In this document: positions 25,508 through 32,732 of the stretch, in pieces
Layout: each line of letters begins with the position of its first letter
Position numbering within the stretch: the first letter of the stretch is position 1
From: a bacterium
GTDB taxonomy: Bacteria > Planctomycetota > Planctomycetia > Pirellulales > Pirellulaceae
Reading direction: 5' to 3'
Assembly: GCA_030430075.1 (NCBI GenBank)
Contig: JAUIGN010000007.1
Location: 1-64,000 of the forward strand
DNA: 64,000 bases
Program-made: the position numbers and the translations under genes
Notes under the pieces: generated by a model
Seen by the model: only the letters and a program-made list of their open reading frames with translations
Database searches by the model: none
What the model was told of the DNA's origin: nothing

Positions 25508-27234
25508 GATCGATCTTTCTCGGACATGACCAGCAGTCGGGCAAGCCGGTTTACATACGCAAGACCGCCTTCTCTACACATGTTCACCTCCCTGGCGCAA
25601 CCGGTAAAGGCAAGACCACGGCGATCCTCGCGATGCTGCATCAATTCCTCAAAGACACCCGTCATCCAACGTGTCACTTCATTGTTGATTTCCTCGGAGG
25701 ACTCGCCTCCGATCTGATGCTCTGGATGGCGTCCAAGTATTGCCCGGAAGACGCGCGGAGGCGCCTCATTTATATCTGCCCGTCCCGGGAAGACGTCGTG
25801 ATGGGATTCAATCCGCTCCTGTTCCAATCAAAGGCACATGCCTACTACCGTTGTGCAAGAGCGACAGAACTGATCCTCCGTGGATGGGAGAGTCAGAATA
25901 TTGAAGCGATGCCGAGACTCGCTCGGTGGCTATTCAACAGCTTTCATGCGGTCCAGCAGCTGGGCCTTACGATCAGCGACTCCGTGCATCTGGTGCTACC
26001 TCGATCGGACCACCATAGCGCGATGCTCGAAGCGCTTCCGCATGAGCTGCAGGCGGAATGGAAGGAACTCACTTCATCAAATTCAGGGGAAGTGCTGCGT
26101 GCGCTTGACAGTACCCGCAATCGCCTGCATCCGTTCTACCATTTTCCAAATCTCGCGTTCACCTTCGGTTCGTCTCGCAACTACGTCGATATGGAACGCT
26201 TTATGCGAGAAAAGAAGATCGTCATCCTTGATCTCTCGCCGCAAAACCGCATCTCGCCGCAGATCGCCGATACCTACGCTGGTCTCTTTTTCAACGAACT
26301 GCTCACCACCGCTCGCTCGCTGCCACCCACAGAGCGCCAAGAAACCTATTGCTGGCTTGATGAGTTTCAAAGGATGGTCTCCGGGCCCGACATTCAGTAC
26401 GCGATCCCCGAGGTGAGGCAGCTCAAAATTCGGCTGATTTTGGCGCACCAATCCTTTGCCCAACTAGTGCAAGGAGAGACCGATCTAACATCGATGATCT
26501 TTCAGCCGCAGACGCGATTGATGTTTGGGAACCAGGGGCCGGATGCGGATCTTCTCGCGCAGGAACTTGCCTCCTTGACGTTTGATGCATTTAAAGTGAA
26601 GCACGAAATCTACACCCGCCGTCAACTCGTCACGGACCATCGGATCATTGATCTCGCGAGTTGGTCCAACGCGGAGTCGTATGCGAATCAGTGGCAACAG
26701 CAATATGGTCAGGGGTGGTCACAAGGCGCCCAGTACGTTGGCGGGTTGCGCGTCTCGGATTCGCGTGGCACTTCCGGTTCGCATGGCTCCGGTCACGGCG
26801 AGTCGCACGGACAGTCATCGACCGTTGGCGGACACCAAGTGCTCCATCCGATCTACGATGAATTCACGGAGCTCAGCAACCGTACCTTCTATTCCTTCGC
26901 AGATCACCTGCAAGACTGGGCCCGAGATGTCCGCAAGCTGCGTACCGGCGATGCCTTTTACCATTCGGTCGAAGATGATCTGCTGGCGCAGATCAAGGTT
27001 CAGCAGTCTCGCCCCGGTCCTCTCAAGTTTGACCTTGAGACAATCCAACGACGCTTCCCGCAACTGCTGGAGGCCAAAGAGCGGCTCATTGAAGACAACT
27101 TTGCCAACCGTGAATTCTTCGTGCCACCTGCCGTTATCGAGGCGGACCGGGAGCAAAGGCTCCAAGAAGTCCTCAATCCGAAGATTACCGTTCAAGAAGA
27201 CGCCTCAACTGGTACTGCGAATCCGTTTTCCTGA
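25504..27234 (+). CDS. VirD4/TraD/HerA-like conjugative coupling ATPase
   Basis: 576 residues with Walker A GATGKGKTT (31-39), a second conserved strand ending DLSP (about 245) and a Walker B-like CWLDEF (283-288) followed by LILAHQSFAQLVQGE, the arrangement of VirD4/TraD-type DNA pumps. No N-terminal membrane segment is present; the membrane part is probably supplied by the overlapping upstream gene. A Ser/Gly/His-rich linker (GTSGSHGSGHGESHGQSS, about 427-444) divides the core from the C-terminal region. With the replication-relaxation protein downstream it forms a reduced mobilisation module; no relaxase or type IV pilus genes are visible in this window. Confidence 0.85.
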   Translation: MRSIFLGHDQQSGKPVYIRKTAFSTHVHLPGATGKGKTTAILAMLHQFLKDTRHPTCHFIVDFLGGLASDLMLWMASKYCPEDARRRLIYICPSREDVVMGFNPLLFQSKAHAYYRCARATELILRGWESQNIEAMPRLARWLFNSFHAVQQLGLTISDSVHLVLPRSDHHSAMLEALPHELQAEWKELTSSNSGEVLRALDSTRNRLHPFYHFPNLAFTFGSSRNYVDMERFMREKKIVILDLSPQNRISPQIADTYAGLFFNELLTTARSLPPTERQETYCWLDEFQRMVSGPDIQYAIPEVRQLKIRLILAHQSFAQLVQGETDLTSMIFQPQTRLMFGNQGPDADLLAQELASLTFDAFKVKHEIYTRRQLVTDHRIIDLASWSNAESYANQWQQQYGQGWSQGAQYVGGLRVSDSRGTSGSHGSGHGESHGQSSTVGGHQVLHPIYDEFTELSNRTFYSFADHLQDWARDVRKLRTGDAFYHSVEDDLLAQIKVQQSRPGPLKFDLETIQRRFPQLLEAKERLIEDNFANREFFVPPAVIEADREQRLQEVLNPKITVQEDASTGTANPFS

Positions 27235-27539
27235 AACTCGATGCGAACCGCCTCAACCATATCGGCAACGGAGACTCCAGGGTTCAAATTCATCAAACGT
27301 TCCCGGAGCAGGTGCCTGGCAGCCGGCGGGATGCCGAGAATTTCCCGATACCGATCCGCGCTTGCGATTCGGACCGCATCGAGCGGACCTTCGCACGAGG
27401 CGGCAAACGACTCGTACATGTCAAGGCGCTTGAGAAGCCGAGCGGCGCTGCGCCGTTCGGATAGGACGTCTGCCGATGGACGGTGCAACTGCGCTTGGAT
27501 GGACCAATACTGCCAGCACTGTCGACGATTGGCAATCAA
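27192..27539 (-). CDS. possible small helical protein antisense to the ATPase 3' end
   Basis: 115 residues on the minus strand, overlapping the end of the coupling ATPase gene by 43 bp. Composition is protein-like and mostly helical (RLLKRLDMYESFAASCEGPL, DRYREILGIPPAARHLLRER), with no recognised domain. The 27235-27539 interval would otherwise be empty. Being convergent with the main operon, it could be an independently expressed regulator; chance coding is not excluded. Confidence 0.4.
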   Translation of the reverse strand: MIANRRQCWQYWSIQAQLHRPSADVLSERRSAARLLKRLDMYESFAASCEGPLDAVRIASADRYREILGIPPAARHLLRERLMNLNPGVSVADMVEAVRIEFQENGFAVPVEASS

Positions 27540-27677
27540 AATGCCGCCCCTGAGAAGGCTTGACTTACGGCGACCGATTGCTACAAATGAATTATCGGAC
27601 CTTCAAATGGTCTGCCTCTGGAGACGTTTCTTCGGACACAGCTTCGTGCCGTGCAGAAGATCCGCCCGGTTGTATCC

Positions 27678-27694
27678 GTTGCGTTTTACGCAAC
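27678..27694 (+). other. 6-bp-stem hairpin in the leader of the replication-relaxation gene
   Basis: GTTGCG and CGCAAC flank TTTTA, about 12 bp before the strong terminator at 27706-27750. Two successive hairpins upstream of a replication-type gene are compatible with a regulatory leader or a short RNA; no further support. Confidence 0.4.
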
Positions 27695-27705
27695 ACATTC
27701 TCCCC

Positions 27706-27750
27706 AGCCGAGTCCTCCACCCTTTCGGAGAGCCTCGGCTCGCTTTTTTT
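27706..27750 (+). terminator. rho-independent terminator or attenuator
   Basis: AGCCGAG (27706-27712) pairs with CTCGGCT (27734-27740), with a CTCC/GGAG inner pairing, followed three bases later by a run of seven Ts (27744-27750). It lies only 63 bases before the ATG of the replication-relaxation gene, so it either ends the upstream operon or attenuates the downstream gene. Confidence 0.75.
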
Positions 27751-27812
27751 CGGCTTGTGTCGAAACACCCTGAGCGTGGTCGATGGGTTCCTCCCTACCC
27801 CATGGTGCGAGA

Positions 27813-28697
27813 ATGATAACTGAGCGTGATTTCTGCATCCTCTCGAAGATCGTCAAGTACTACGTCCTTAGCAGGCCGCAATTGCAGCGGCTTTGTTTTC
27901 CGAGTGACCAAACGGGACGCGTGACAAGACGCCGTTTGCAAACACTCGTTTCGCAGGGGCTCATCGGACGTCATCGAGCACAGGTTGTCTATCCCAACTC
28001 GTCGCCGGCAGGTTCTGTTTACTACCCTTCGCCCAAGGGTATTGAGCTGCTTGCCGAGCACACGGGCGATGACAGAATCCTACTGACGCCGACTCAGTCA
28101 CCGATCCCCCATCATGTCGCACACTGGCTGAGTGTTGGCGAAACGCATATTTCGCTCGACCTCGCGATCGCTGCCCAGGAGCGGGTTGTCCTCAATGACT
28201 TTATCAACGAGTGGGATACGGTCAACAAAGAAGAAACCGAGCCGCAGAAGCGTTTTCATTTGTATACGTTGCTCTCTGAATCCCCGAAGTTGATTTGTGC
28301 GCCGGATGCGGCGTTTATGCTGACCGTCCCTGTCAAAACCGAAGGCTCAACCGCGCGATTTTCGAAGGTCTTTTACTTGGAGGAGGACCGAGCGACGAGC
28401 GGCGCGCTTCAAGTTGCGGCGCGCAAATGTAAGGGGTACGCGGCGCTCGCTGAGAATAGATTCCACGCCAAGCACTTTCCCAAGACGAATGTACGAGCGT
28501 TCACGGTCTTGTGCGTCACTCCGAATGAGCGCCGGCGTGAAGCGCTCCGCAAAGCGTTCGTGGGAAAAGTCGGCCATGAACTGTGGCGATTCGCCGCCGG
28601 AGATGAATTGATGCCGGAGACAATCCTTCATGAGCCGATCTGGCATCCGGTCGTCGGTGATGCAAGGCCACTCATTAACCCCAAAGCCTTGTCATGA
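27813..28697 (+). CDS. replication-relaxation family protein (PF13814-like)
   Basis: 294 residues. A winged-helix N-terminus (MITERDFCILSKIVKYYVLS, RRLQTLVSQGLIGRHR) is followed by VYYPSPKGIELLAEH and PHHVAHWLSVGETHISLDLA, the pattern of replication-relaxation proteins carried by plasmids and integrative elements and often paired with a TraD-like ATPase, as here. ATG 27813 places the family's N-terminal motif directly after the start; an in-frame ATG 30 bases upstream is possible. The family is thought to initiate plasmid or element replication or DNA relaxation. Downstream come 0.8 kb of structured non-coding DNA that could hold its target. Confidence 0.8.
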   Translation: MITERDFCILSKIVKYYVLSRPQLQRLCFPSDQTGRVTRRRLQTLVSQGLIGRHRAQVVYPNSSPAGSVYYPSPKGIELLAEHTGDDRILLTPTQSPIPHHVAHWLSVGETHISLDLAIAAQERVVLNDFINEWDTVNKEETEPQKRFHLYTLLSESPKLICAPDAAFMLTVPVKTEGSTARFSKVFYLEEDRATSGALQVAARKCKGYAALAENRFHAKHFPKTNVRAFTVLCVTPNERRREALRKAFVGKVGHELWRFAAGDELMPETILHEPIWHPVVGDARPLINPKALS

Positions 28698-28866
28698 ACT
28701 CGATGAATACAACACACAAAAACACAAACAACATACATGGGTGGGCACAGCTTGCCTCGGTCGACAGACCGAGTGCGGACCAAGCCAGCGTGGCGGCGCC
28801 GGTCTGCAGGGGTGCAGGGGCGCAGCAAGAAATCGCATCTAAGTCGCTTGAGAATTCGGGACTTAA

Positions 28867-28933
28867 GGGTGGCCGCCTGGGTGGCCGGCGCCTGGCCGCG
28901 GGCGGCCACCCTCTGTTTGTTTTTGTTGTTTCT
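28867..28933 (+). terminator. strong hairpin with T-rich tail after the conjugation module
   Basis: A perfect 11-bp stem GGGTGGCCGCC / GGCGGCCACCC (28867-28877 and 28901-28911) is followed by TCTGTTTGTTTTTGTTGTTT. It lies 170 bp after the stop of the replication-relaxation gene and probably ends that transcript. Confidence 0.7.
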
Positions 28934-28996
28934 GTAAGTTGTTTGCCCACCCCGGTTTGCAGACGCAAGGAACTCGAATTCCTACGTCATTCGGTT

Positions 28997-29084
28997 CCTT
29001 GCCCTCTAGCCATCCCCCTGCATTTCGCTCGACCGGACCGGATCTCGCGAGCAGCGGACGCTACGCTATGGCTAGAGGGCAAGG
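28997..29084. repeat. perfect 17-bp inverted repeat enclosing 54 bp
   Basis: CCTTGCCCTCTAGCCAT at 28997-29013 is exactly complementary to 29068-29084. The 54-bp interior contains CTCGCGAG and CCGGACCGG palindromes. The pairing is long enough to extrude as a cruciform or to act as a nicking or replication-initiator site; it lacks the T-run expected of a terminator. Confidence 0.7.
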
Positions 29085-29512
29085 ACCACGTCCATGCGTC
29101 TGCGGTTTTGCCAGCCACGCCGACGAAACCGCTTGGGCTTCCGCTCGCGTCCACGACCGCTCGCGAAGCCAAGCAAACCGCCCCCTCCTTTGTTTGCTGT
29201 TTGTTGTGGGTGTGTGCTGTTGGCTACGCACCTTCGGATAAAACGACATCAGACTGCGGCATCCACAACACTGCGACGGCTACCTGCTCGAATCCATCGA
29301 GTCCTTGCGCCCCTAAGGCATCCCCTCCGTGTTTGTTGTTTGTTGTACGCTACGCGCCTGCAAAACGGTGGGCTTGATTGACTGTACTTTCATCACCACA
29401 CATCACCGATCGTGCTGCGGCTGCTTTCCGGGAAGCAGCTTTAACATGGTCTGCGTGTGGACGGGTGCCCGATCCGGCGCCTGTATATTCGTATCCACTA
29501 CCCCAACTTCCT

Positions 29513-29809
29513 ATGACAAGTTCCAAGGAGAACACGAGCCCGGCGGCAACATTTCGCATGAAAGGTGTGAGCGTTGCTGTCTACGCGAACCAGATCAAAG
29601 GTCAGCCAGTCCCACTGTACAAAGTGTCCATCAAGAAAAATGTCTATGACAAAGGCACATTCAAATCGGTCAGCAGTTTCGGCCGCGATGATTTGCCCGT
29701 CATGAGACACTTGCTGGAGAAGGCTTGGCTAGAGATCGTCGATCTGGAAGCGAAAGCCAGAAAGGATTCGAAAGACACGTCCGAGGACGGACCCTCTGAG
29801 GAGGAGTAA
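29513..29809 (+). CDS. small cassette protein, paralogue of 32733-32969
   Basis: 98 residues. The core (FRMKGVSVAVYANQIKG, LYKVSIKKNVYDKGTFKSVS, SFGRDDLPVMRHLLEKAW) matches the protein of 32733-32969 in order and spacing. This small family is common in planctomycete mobile DNA; I know no assigned function, though its strand-rich layout would suit a nucleic-acid-binding role. The tail is charged (SKDTSEDGPSEEE). There is no Shine-Dalgarno sequence; the 30 bases before the ATG are pyrimidine-rich, as at other cassette genes here. A GGGGCCG/CGGCCCC hairpin follows the stop by four bases. Confidence 0.7.
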   Translation: MTSSKENTSPAATFRMKGVSVAVYANQIKGQPVPLYKVSIKKNVYDKGTFKSVSSFGRDDLPVMRHLLEKAWLEIVDLEAKARKDSKDTSEDGPSEEE

Positions 29810-29813
29810 ACAC

Positions 29814-29966
29814 GGGGCCGCCCGGACGGCCCCTAAAAAACAAACTCGCCTTTTGGCGTGACTCGCGGCGGCCCCCGGGAGTGGCGGTTGAATCTGCCCA
29901 CCCGGAAATCACGCGGTGAAATCAAACGTCTATTCGAGTGAGCCTCTCTTCTCTGGTCATCACTCG
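29814..29966 (+). ncRNA. intergenic two-hairpin module, copy 1
   Basis: Hairpin 1 (GGGGCCG/CGGCCCC, 29814-29833) directly follows the stop codon. A GAAATC box lies at 29918-29923, and eleven bases later hairpin 2 (29935-29966) pairs CGAGTGA with TCACTCG around a pyrimidine loop containing CTCTTCTCT. After it comes CCCTCGTTGCATC. The same order and spacing recur in three later junctions. Whether it is an RNA element, a recombination site or both is unknown. Confidence 0.5.
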
Positions 29967-30096
29967 CCCTCGTTGCATCATCCCGTCGCACCGTACGCGC
30001 TGTGCGAGGTCTCCATAGATGAGTTTCACGATGTTCTCAAGCAGCCACGCAATCACTCCCGGTTCCTGTTGGGTACGGCCGACAGGTCCGGGAACT

Positions 30097-30152
30097 GCGT
30101 GGGTTTTTGGTTGCACTTGCAACCCTTTATCCCTTACCCTTCTTCTCCCATG
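30097..30152 (+). promoter_or_regulatory. 56-nt leader with inverted repeat, copy 1
   Basis: This segment is identical base for base to 30898-30953 and ends at the ATG of each following gene. It carries the inverted repeat GGTTGCA-CT-TGCAACC (30109-30124) preceded by a T-run, and then a 25-base pyrimidine tract with no Shine-Dalgarno sequence. It could be a DNA operator or a translational control hairpin. In both copies the frame is open through the leader from an in-frame GTG, so a 17-residue extension is possible. Confidence 0.7.
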
Positions 30153-30608
30153 TCCAAAACCCCAAAGGAGGAAACATCACCGGCTACGAAAGCGGACATT
30201 GCGGCGATTCTTGCACGATTCGACGCTGTCGATCAACGTTTCGATGGTGTCGACAAACGGCTTGATGGTGTCCACAAACGTCTTGACGCAGTCGATCGCC
30301 GTTTCGCCACAATGGAAAAGCAGCTCGATGACCGCTTCGATGCTGTCGATCGGCGTTTTGATGCGGTTGATCAGCAATTTGGCAAGGTACTCGAATGCAT
30401 CGGTGCCGAAGGCAAGGAATCTCGCCTTCACGCAGCCAACCTCGCCGAAGAGATGCGGCGACATCTTGATGCCAAAGACGAAAACCTTCGCAGCTATGTC
30501 AAAGGAATGTTCGACCAGAAGACGTTCGTCTACGGCGAAAAATTCCGCGACCACGAGCGGCGCATCCGTGCGCTTGAACGTGGTGAGACGCCTGCGACCG
30601 TGTCGTAG
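30150..30608 (+). CDS. heptad-repeat coiled-coil cassette protein
   Basis: 152 residues. After MSKTPKEETSPATKADIAA, a TKADI element shared with DUF1640-like proteins, come seven or eight seven-residue units of the type RFDAVD-x/RLDGVH-x (about residues 25-80), then a less repetitive helical region and a charged end. Such proteins form long coiled coils; some phage and plasmid examples are tail or anti-restriction accessories, but none is identifiable here. N-terminus and leader are duplicated in the gene at 30951. AAAGGAGG occurs inside the gene, 11 bases after the ATG, with no start codon suitably placed. Confidence 0.75.
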   Translation: MSKTPKEETSPATKADIAAILARFDAVDQRFDGVDKRLDGVHKRLDAVDRRFATMEKQLDDRFDAVDRRFDAVDQQFGKVLECIGAEGKESRLHAANLAEEMRRHLDAKDENLRSYVKGMFDQKTFVYGEKFRDHERRIRALERGETPATVS

Positions 30609-30628
30609 GCTATCTGCAACAAGAAACG

Positions 30629-30771
30629 AACGGGCACCTGCCGTACCAGGTGTCTCGTTTGCGAGCGGGAGTAATGCGCCAGAAGCGGAGCTCGCTTTCT
30701 GCTCACGCACAACACACCGTTTCGACCTTCCACTCTCTTCGAGTGCGCCAAGCTTCTCTGGCCGGTACTCG
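30629..30771 (+). ncRNA. intergenic two-hairpin module, copy 2
   Basis: Hairpin 1 (30629-30659) has arms AACGGGCACCTG and CAGGTGTCTCGTT with one bulge and loop CCGTAC. Hairpin 2 (30740-30771) pairs CGAGT with ACTCG around GCGCCAAGCTTCTCTGGC, followed by CTCGTGCATTTC. The 342-bp gap between the two coiled-coil genes otherwise contains only the shared leader. The GAAATC box is less clear in this copy. Confidence 0.5.
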
Positions 30772-30897
30772 CTCGTGCATTTCATTGACCGGCCCTCCAT
30801 CATCAATTGTCTTTCGACTGGTCTGCTGTTGCTTCTAAGCAACCATGCCGGTCATTCGAACGCTTGTGGTAGGTACGGCTACCGCAGTTTGAAACCG

Positions 30898-30953
30898 GCG
30901 TGGGTTTTTGGTTGCACTTGCAACCCTTTATCCCTTACCCTTCTTCTCCCATG
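30898..30953 (+). promoter_or_regulatory. 56-nt leader with inverted repeat, copy 2
   Basis: Exact second copy of 30097-30152, with GGTTGCA/TGCAACC at 30910-30925 and the pyrimidine tract running into the ATG at 30951. Exact conservation of a non-coding leader next to clearly diverged coding sequences points to recent gene conversion or to a strong functional constraint. Confidence 0.7.
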
Positions 30954-31463
30954 CAAAATACCAGAAAGGAGGACACCACTCCCGCTACGAAGGCCGATAT
31001 CGCGCTTGTGCTTCAGAATCTCGGGGCGCTCTCAAATGATGTCGGTGGCCTCAAGAAGGACGTCAGCGGTCTCAAGGACGATGTTGGCGGTCTCAAGGAC
31101 GATGTTGGCAACCTCAAGACGGATGTCGGCACTCTCAAGAGAGACGTTGGTACCCTCAAGAAGGACGTCAGCACGCTCCAAGGGGATGTCGGCACGCTCC
31201 AAGGGGATGTCGGCACGCTCAAGAACGACGTTGGATCCCTGCAAAAGGCAGTCGCCGAGCATGAGAAAGTCATGCGGGCGCAGTTTACGTTGGTTTTTGA
31301 CCACATTGATCGAGGTCATGAAGAGATGCGTCAGCATTTCGACGAGAAATTCGACAAGCTCGATGACGCGTGCTTCGACAAATCGATCGCGCATGACAAC
31401 GCCATACGCAATCTCGATCGTCGCGTGCATGCCATTGAACGGCGCGTCGGTCTGCCCTCGTAG
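30951..31463 (+). CDS. heptad-repeat coiled-coil cassette protein with 21-bp repeats
   Basis: 170 residues. The start MQNTRKEDTTPATKADIALV is related to the neighbouring paralogue. About ten tandem seven-residue units of type GLKKDVS/TLQGDVG fill residues 30-100 and are encoded by 21-bp DNA repeats, two of them nearly identical in sequence. The rest is helical (FDHIDRGHEEMRQHFDEKFD). The DNA repeats should allow unit number to vary by slippage. Probably a rod-shaped structural or tethering protein; function unknown. Confidence 0.75.
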   Translation: MQNTRKEDTTPATKADIALVLQNLGALSNDVGGLKKDVSGLKDDVGGLKDDVGNLKTDVGTLKRDVGTLKKDVSTLQGDVGTLQGDVGTLKNDVGSLQKAVAEHEKVMRAQFTLVFDHIDRGHEEMRQHFDEKFDKLDDACFDKSIAHDNAIRNLDRRVHAIERRVGLPS

Positions 31464-31485
31464 CAGCCAACCATTGATTGTGGAC

Positions 31486-31640
31486 GCACGCTCATATCTG
31501 CCGTACCAGATGTGGGCGTGCCGCACTGCGTCGTCGGGAAGTGTAGCGGTGCTCGCAACCATCCCGCCGACACGTGCTGAAATCGCATCTTTTGCGAGTG
31601 AGCCGACTCTCTCCGGCCTTCACTCACTCCTTTGTTTTTT
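31486..31640 (+). ncRNA. intergenic two-hairpin module, copy 3
   Basis: Hairpin 1 is a 15-bp stem with G-U pairs (GCACGCTCATATCTG 31486-31500, CAGATGTGGGCGTGC 31507-31521) and loop CCGTAC, the same loop as in copy 2 on a stem of different sequence. GAAATC lies at 31579-31584. Hairpin 2 (31596-31625) pairs GAGTGA with TCACTC around CTCTCTC, followed by CCTTTGTTTTTT, so this copy could also terminate transcription. Confidence 0.6.
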
Positions 31641-31695
31641 ACGCGATCTGCATCGGGAGATGCCAACGAACACTCAACGTGAAAGGGAGAGAAGG

Positions 31696-31896
31696 ATGAA
31701 GGCCCTGATTACTGCATTCCATGAGTCGACGAAGTGCATGTGGTGCGAGAAAACGAGTGAAAGCGTGACCGTGCAATTCGACGGCGGATTCTTGAGTGCT
31801 GGCGAACTGTGCTGGAAGTGCCTGCAACAAGCAACGCGCGTACATCACAAGCAACAGACCGGCGATCAAGCCACGAAATCGAACAAGAGTGAATAA
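31696..31896 (+). CDS. small zinc-ribbon-like protein
   Basis: 66 residues containing two CxxC knuckles (CMWC at 15-18 and CWKC near 40-43) separated by a strand-forming segment (ESVTVQFDGGFLSAGEL), so a zinc ribbon is likely. The C-terminal tail is polar. AGGGAGA lies at a proper distance before the ATG; an upstream ATG at 31660 would add 12 charged residues. Stand-alone ribbons of this size in mobile DNA are often nucleic-acid-binding or adaptor proteins. The stop is followed at once by a GGCGG/CCGCC hairpin (31897-31912). Confidence 0.65.
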   Translation: MKALITAFHESTKCMWCEKTSESVTVQFDGGFLSAGELCWKCLQQATRVHHKQQTGDQATKSNKSE

Positions 31897-31987
31897 GGCG
31901 GATCAAGCCGCCGCAAGAAGCCACGTCGTCAAGTTCGTCTGGTCGTGGTTACGGACACTGTCAGACCGCTCGACGTGCGTGTAGTCC

Positions 31988-32006
31988 GTTCCGCGCTTCG
32001 CGGAAC
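31988..32006 (+). other. 8-bp perfect hairpin upstream of the 32034 gene
   Basis: GTTCCGCG and CGCGGAAC flank CTT. It lies 28 bases before the ATG, and the spacer is pyrimidine-rich with no ribosome-binding site. It may take the position of hairpin 2 in this junction, although the loop differs from the other copies. Confidence 0.45.
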
Positions 32007-32033
32007 GAGTAGTTTGTCTTCCCAGTTTTACTC

Positions 32034-32468
32034 ATGGACGATGCCAAGGCACCGTCACACACCCCAGGTCCATGGACAATCGAGGACGAAGGCGTTGATT
32101 TCGATGTTCGACTCGAACTCAAAGGTGACTTTGGATCAAAGCCAATCGCAGAATTGTACACGCGCTACCATTCTCCGTTCCACGAATATGACAGCGAAGA
32201 AGAGGAATTCGCGGACTATGCAGAATACGAAGCAAATCACTTCCTCATCGCTGCTGCGCCTGAACTGTTGGGGAAATGCAGGGAGTATTCTCTCGCCTGT
32301 AGCGAACGCATCAAAGCGATACAGGACGAGGTGAGGCCCTGCTGCGAGTGTGACGACAAGGAGGACCATGACAAGTGCTCTGACGCCGGTCAGCAGATTG
32401 ACCACTGGCAGGCAGCAAAGCACATGGTTGATGCCGTGATTCGGAAGGCTGAAGGCCTATATGAGTGA
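32034..32468 (+). CDS. phage-type hypothetical protein (HTPGPW family)
   Basis: 144 residues. The start APSHTPGPWTIEDEG and the later ANHFLIAAAPELLGK are hallmarks of a widespread family of phage and prophage proteins of unknown function, in which an N-terminal strand-rich part is followed by an AAAPELL helix. A Cys cluster (CCECDDKEDHDKC, about residues 102-114) may bind metal and is unusual for the family. It suggests that part of the cassette row derives from phage DNA. Confidence 0.75.
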   Translation: MDDAKAPSHTPGPWTIEDEGVDFDVRLELKGDFGSKPIAELYTRYHSPFHEYDSEEEEFADYAEYEANHFLIAAAPELLGKCREYSLACSERIKAIQDEVRPCCECDDKEDHDKCSDAGQQIDHWQAAKHMVDAVIRKAEGLYE

Positions 32469-32474
32469 TGCAAC

Positions 32475-32632
32475 GGGACAGCCGTAACTGTCCCTTCATC
32501 CCTTGGAGGGCGCGCTGGGAGGAACTGCAAGAGCGTCGTCGATTGACGAACATCGCGCAGTGACACTTGCAGGAAATCAACTCTCAACGTGCTGGACGCC
32601 CTCTCTCCGCGTCCCAGCACTCTCGCTTTGCA
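32475..32632 (+). ncRNA. intergenic two-hairpin module, copy 4
   Basis: Hairpin 1 GGGACAG/CTGTCCC (32475-32494, loop CCGTAA) starts six bases after the stop codon. GAAATC is at 32573-32578 and ten bases later hairpin 2 (32589-32620) pairs GTGCTGGACGC with GCGTCCCAGCAC around CCTCTCTCC, followed by TCTCGCTTTGCATTTG. The spacing from hairpin 1 to hairpin 2 (114 bases) matches the 110-121 bases in the other copies. Confidence 0.6.
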
Positions 32633-32732
32633 TTTGCGCAGAGGCCGCAAGCGTGGCAATGTGCGGTTGCCTGAGCTTCGGTTCAGGTTTGCTCGTGAAT
32701 TCCCGTTTCTTTCAAAGCCTAGGAGAAGTGTC

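Larger units (their letters stand above)
28698..29512. other. 0.8-kb structured non-coding region, candidate origin (oriT/ori)
   Basis: No convincing gene is found here; the frames present lack normal composition. Instead there are several inverted repeats: CTCGGTC/GACCGAG (28756-28773), the terminator at 28867-28911, a perfect 17-bp pair (28997-29013 and 29068-29084), GCGGTTT/AAACCGC and GCTTGG-CTTC/GAAGCCAAGC around 29100-29180, and GCTGCTT/AAGCAGC near 29424-29444. Three T/G-rich tracts built on TTTGTTTG recur (28913-28945, 29188-29215, 29330-29347). Adjacent to a replication-relaxation gene this is the most origin-like stretch of the island. Confidence 0.5.

Noticed and set aside
28694..29377. 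227-codon frame in the structured region
   Set aside because: Its composition follows the inverted repeats and T/G tracts, no homology is recognisable, and there is no ribosome-binding site.
30160..30175. AAAGGAGG inside the coiled-coil genes as a true ribosome-binding site
   Set aside because: It occurs in both paralogues (also near 30964) but no ATG, GTG or TTG follows at a usable distance; it encodes Lys-Glu-Glu/Asp in frame.
30019..31896. 625-codon open frame through the cassette region
   Set aside because: It runs in another frame across the two coiled-coil genes and their junctions; only its last 66 codons, the zinc-ribbon protein, are credible.
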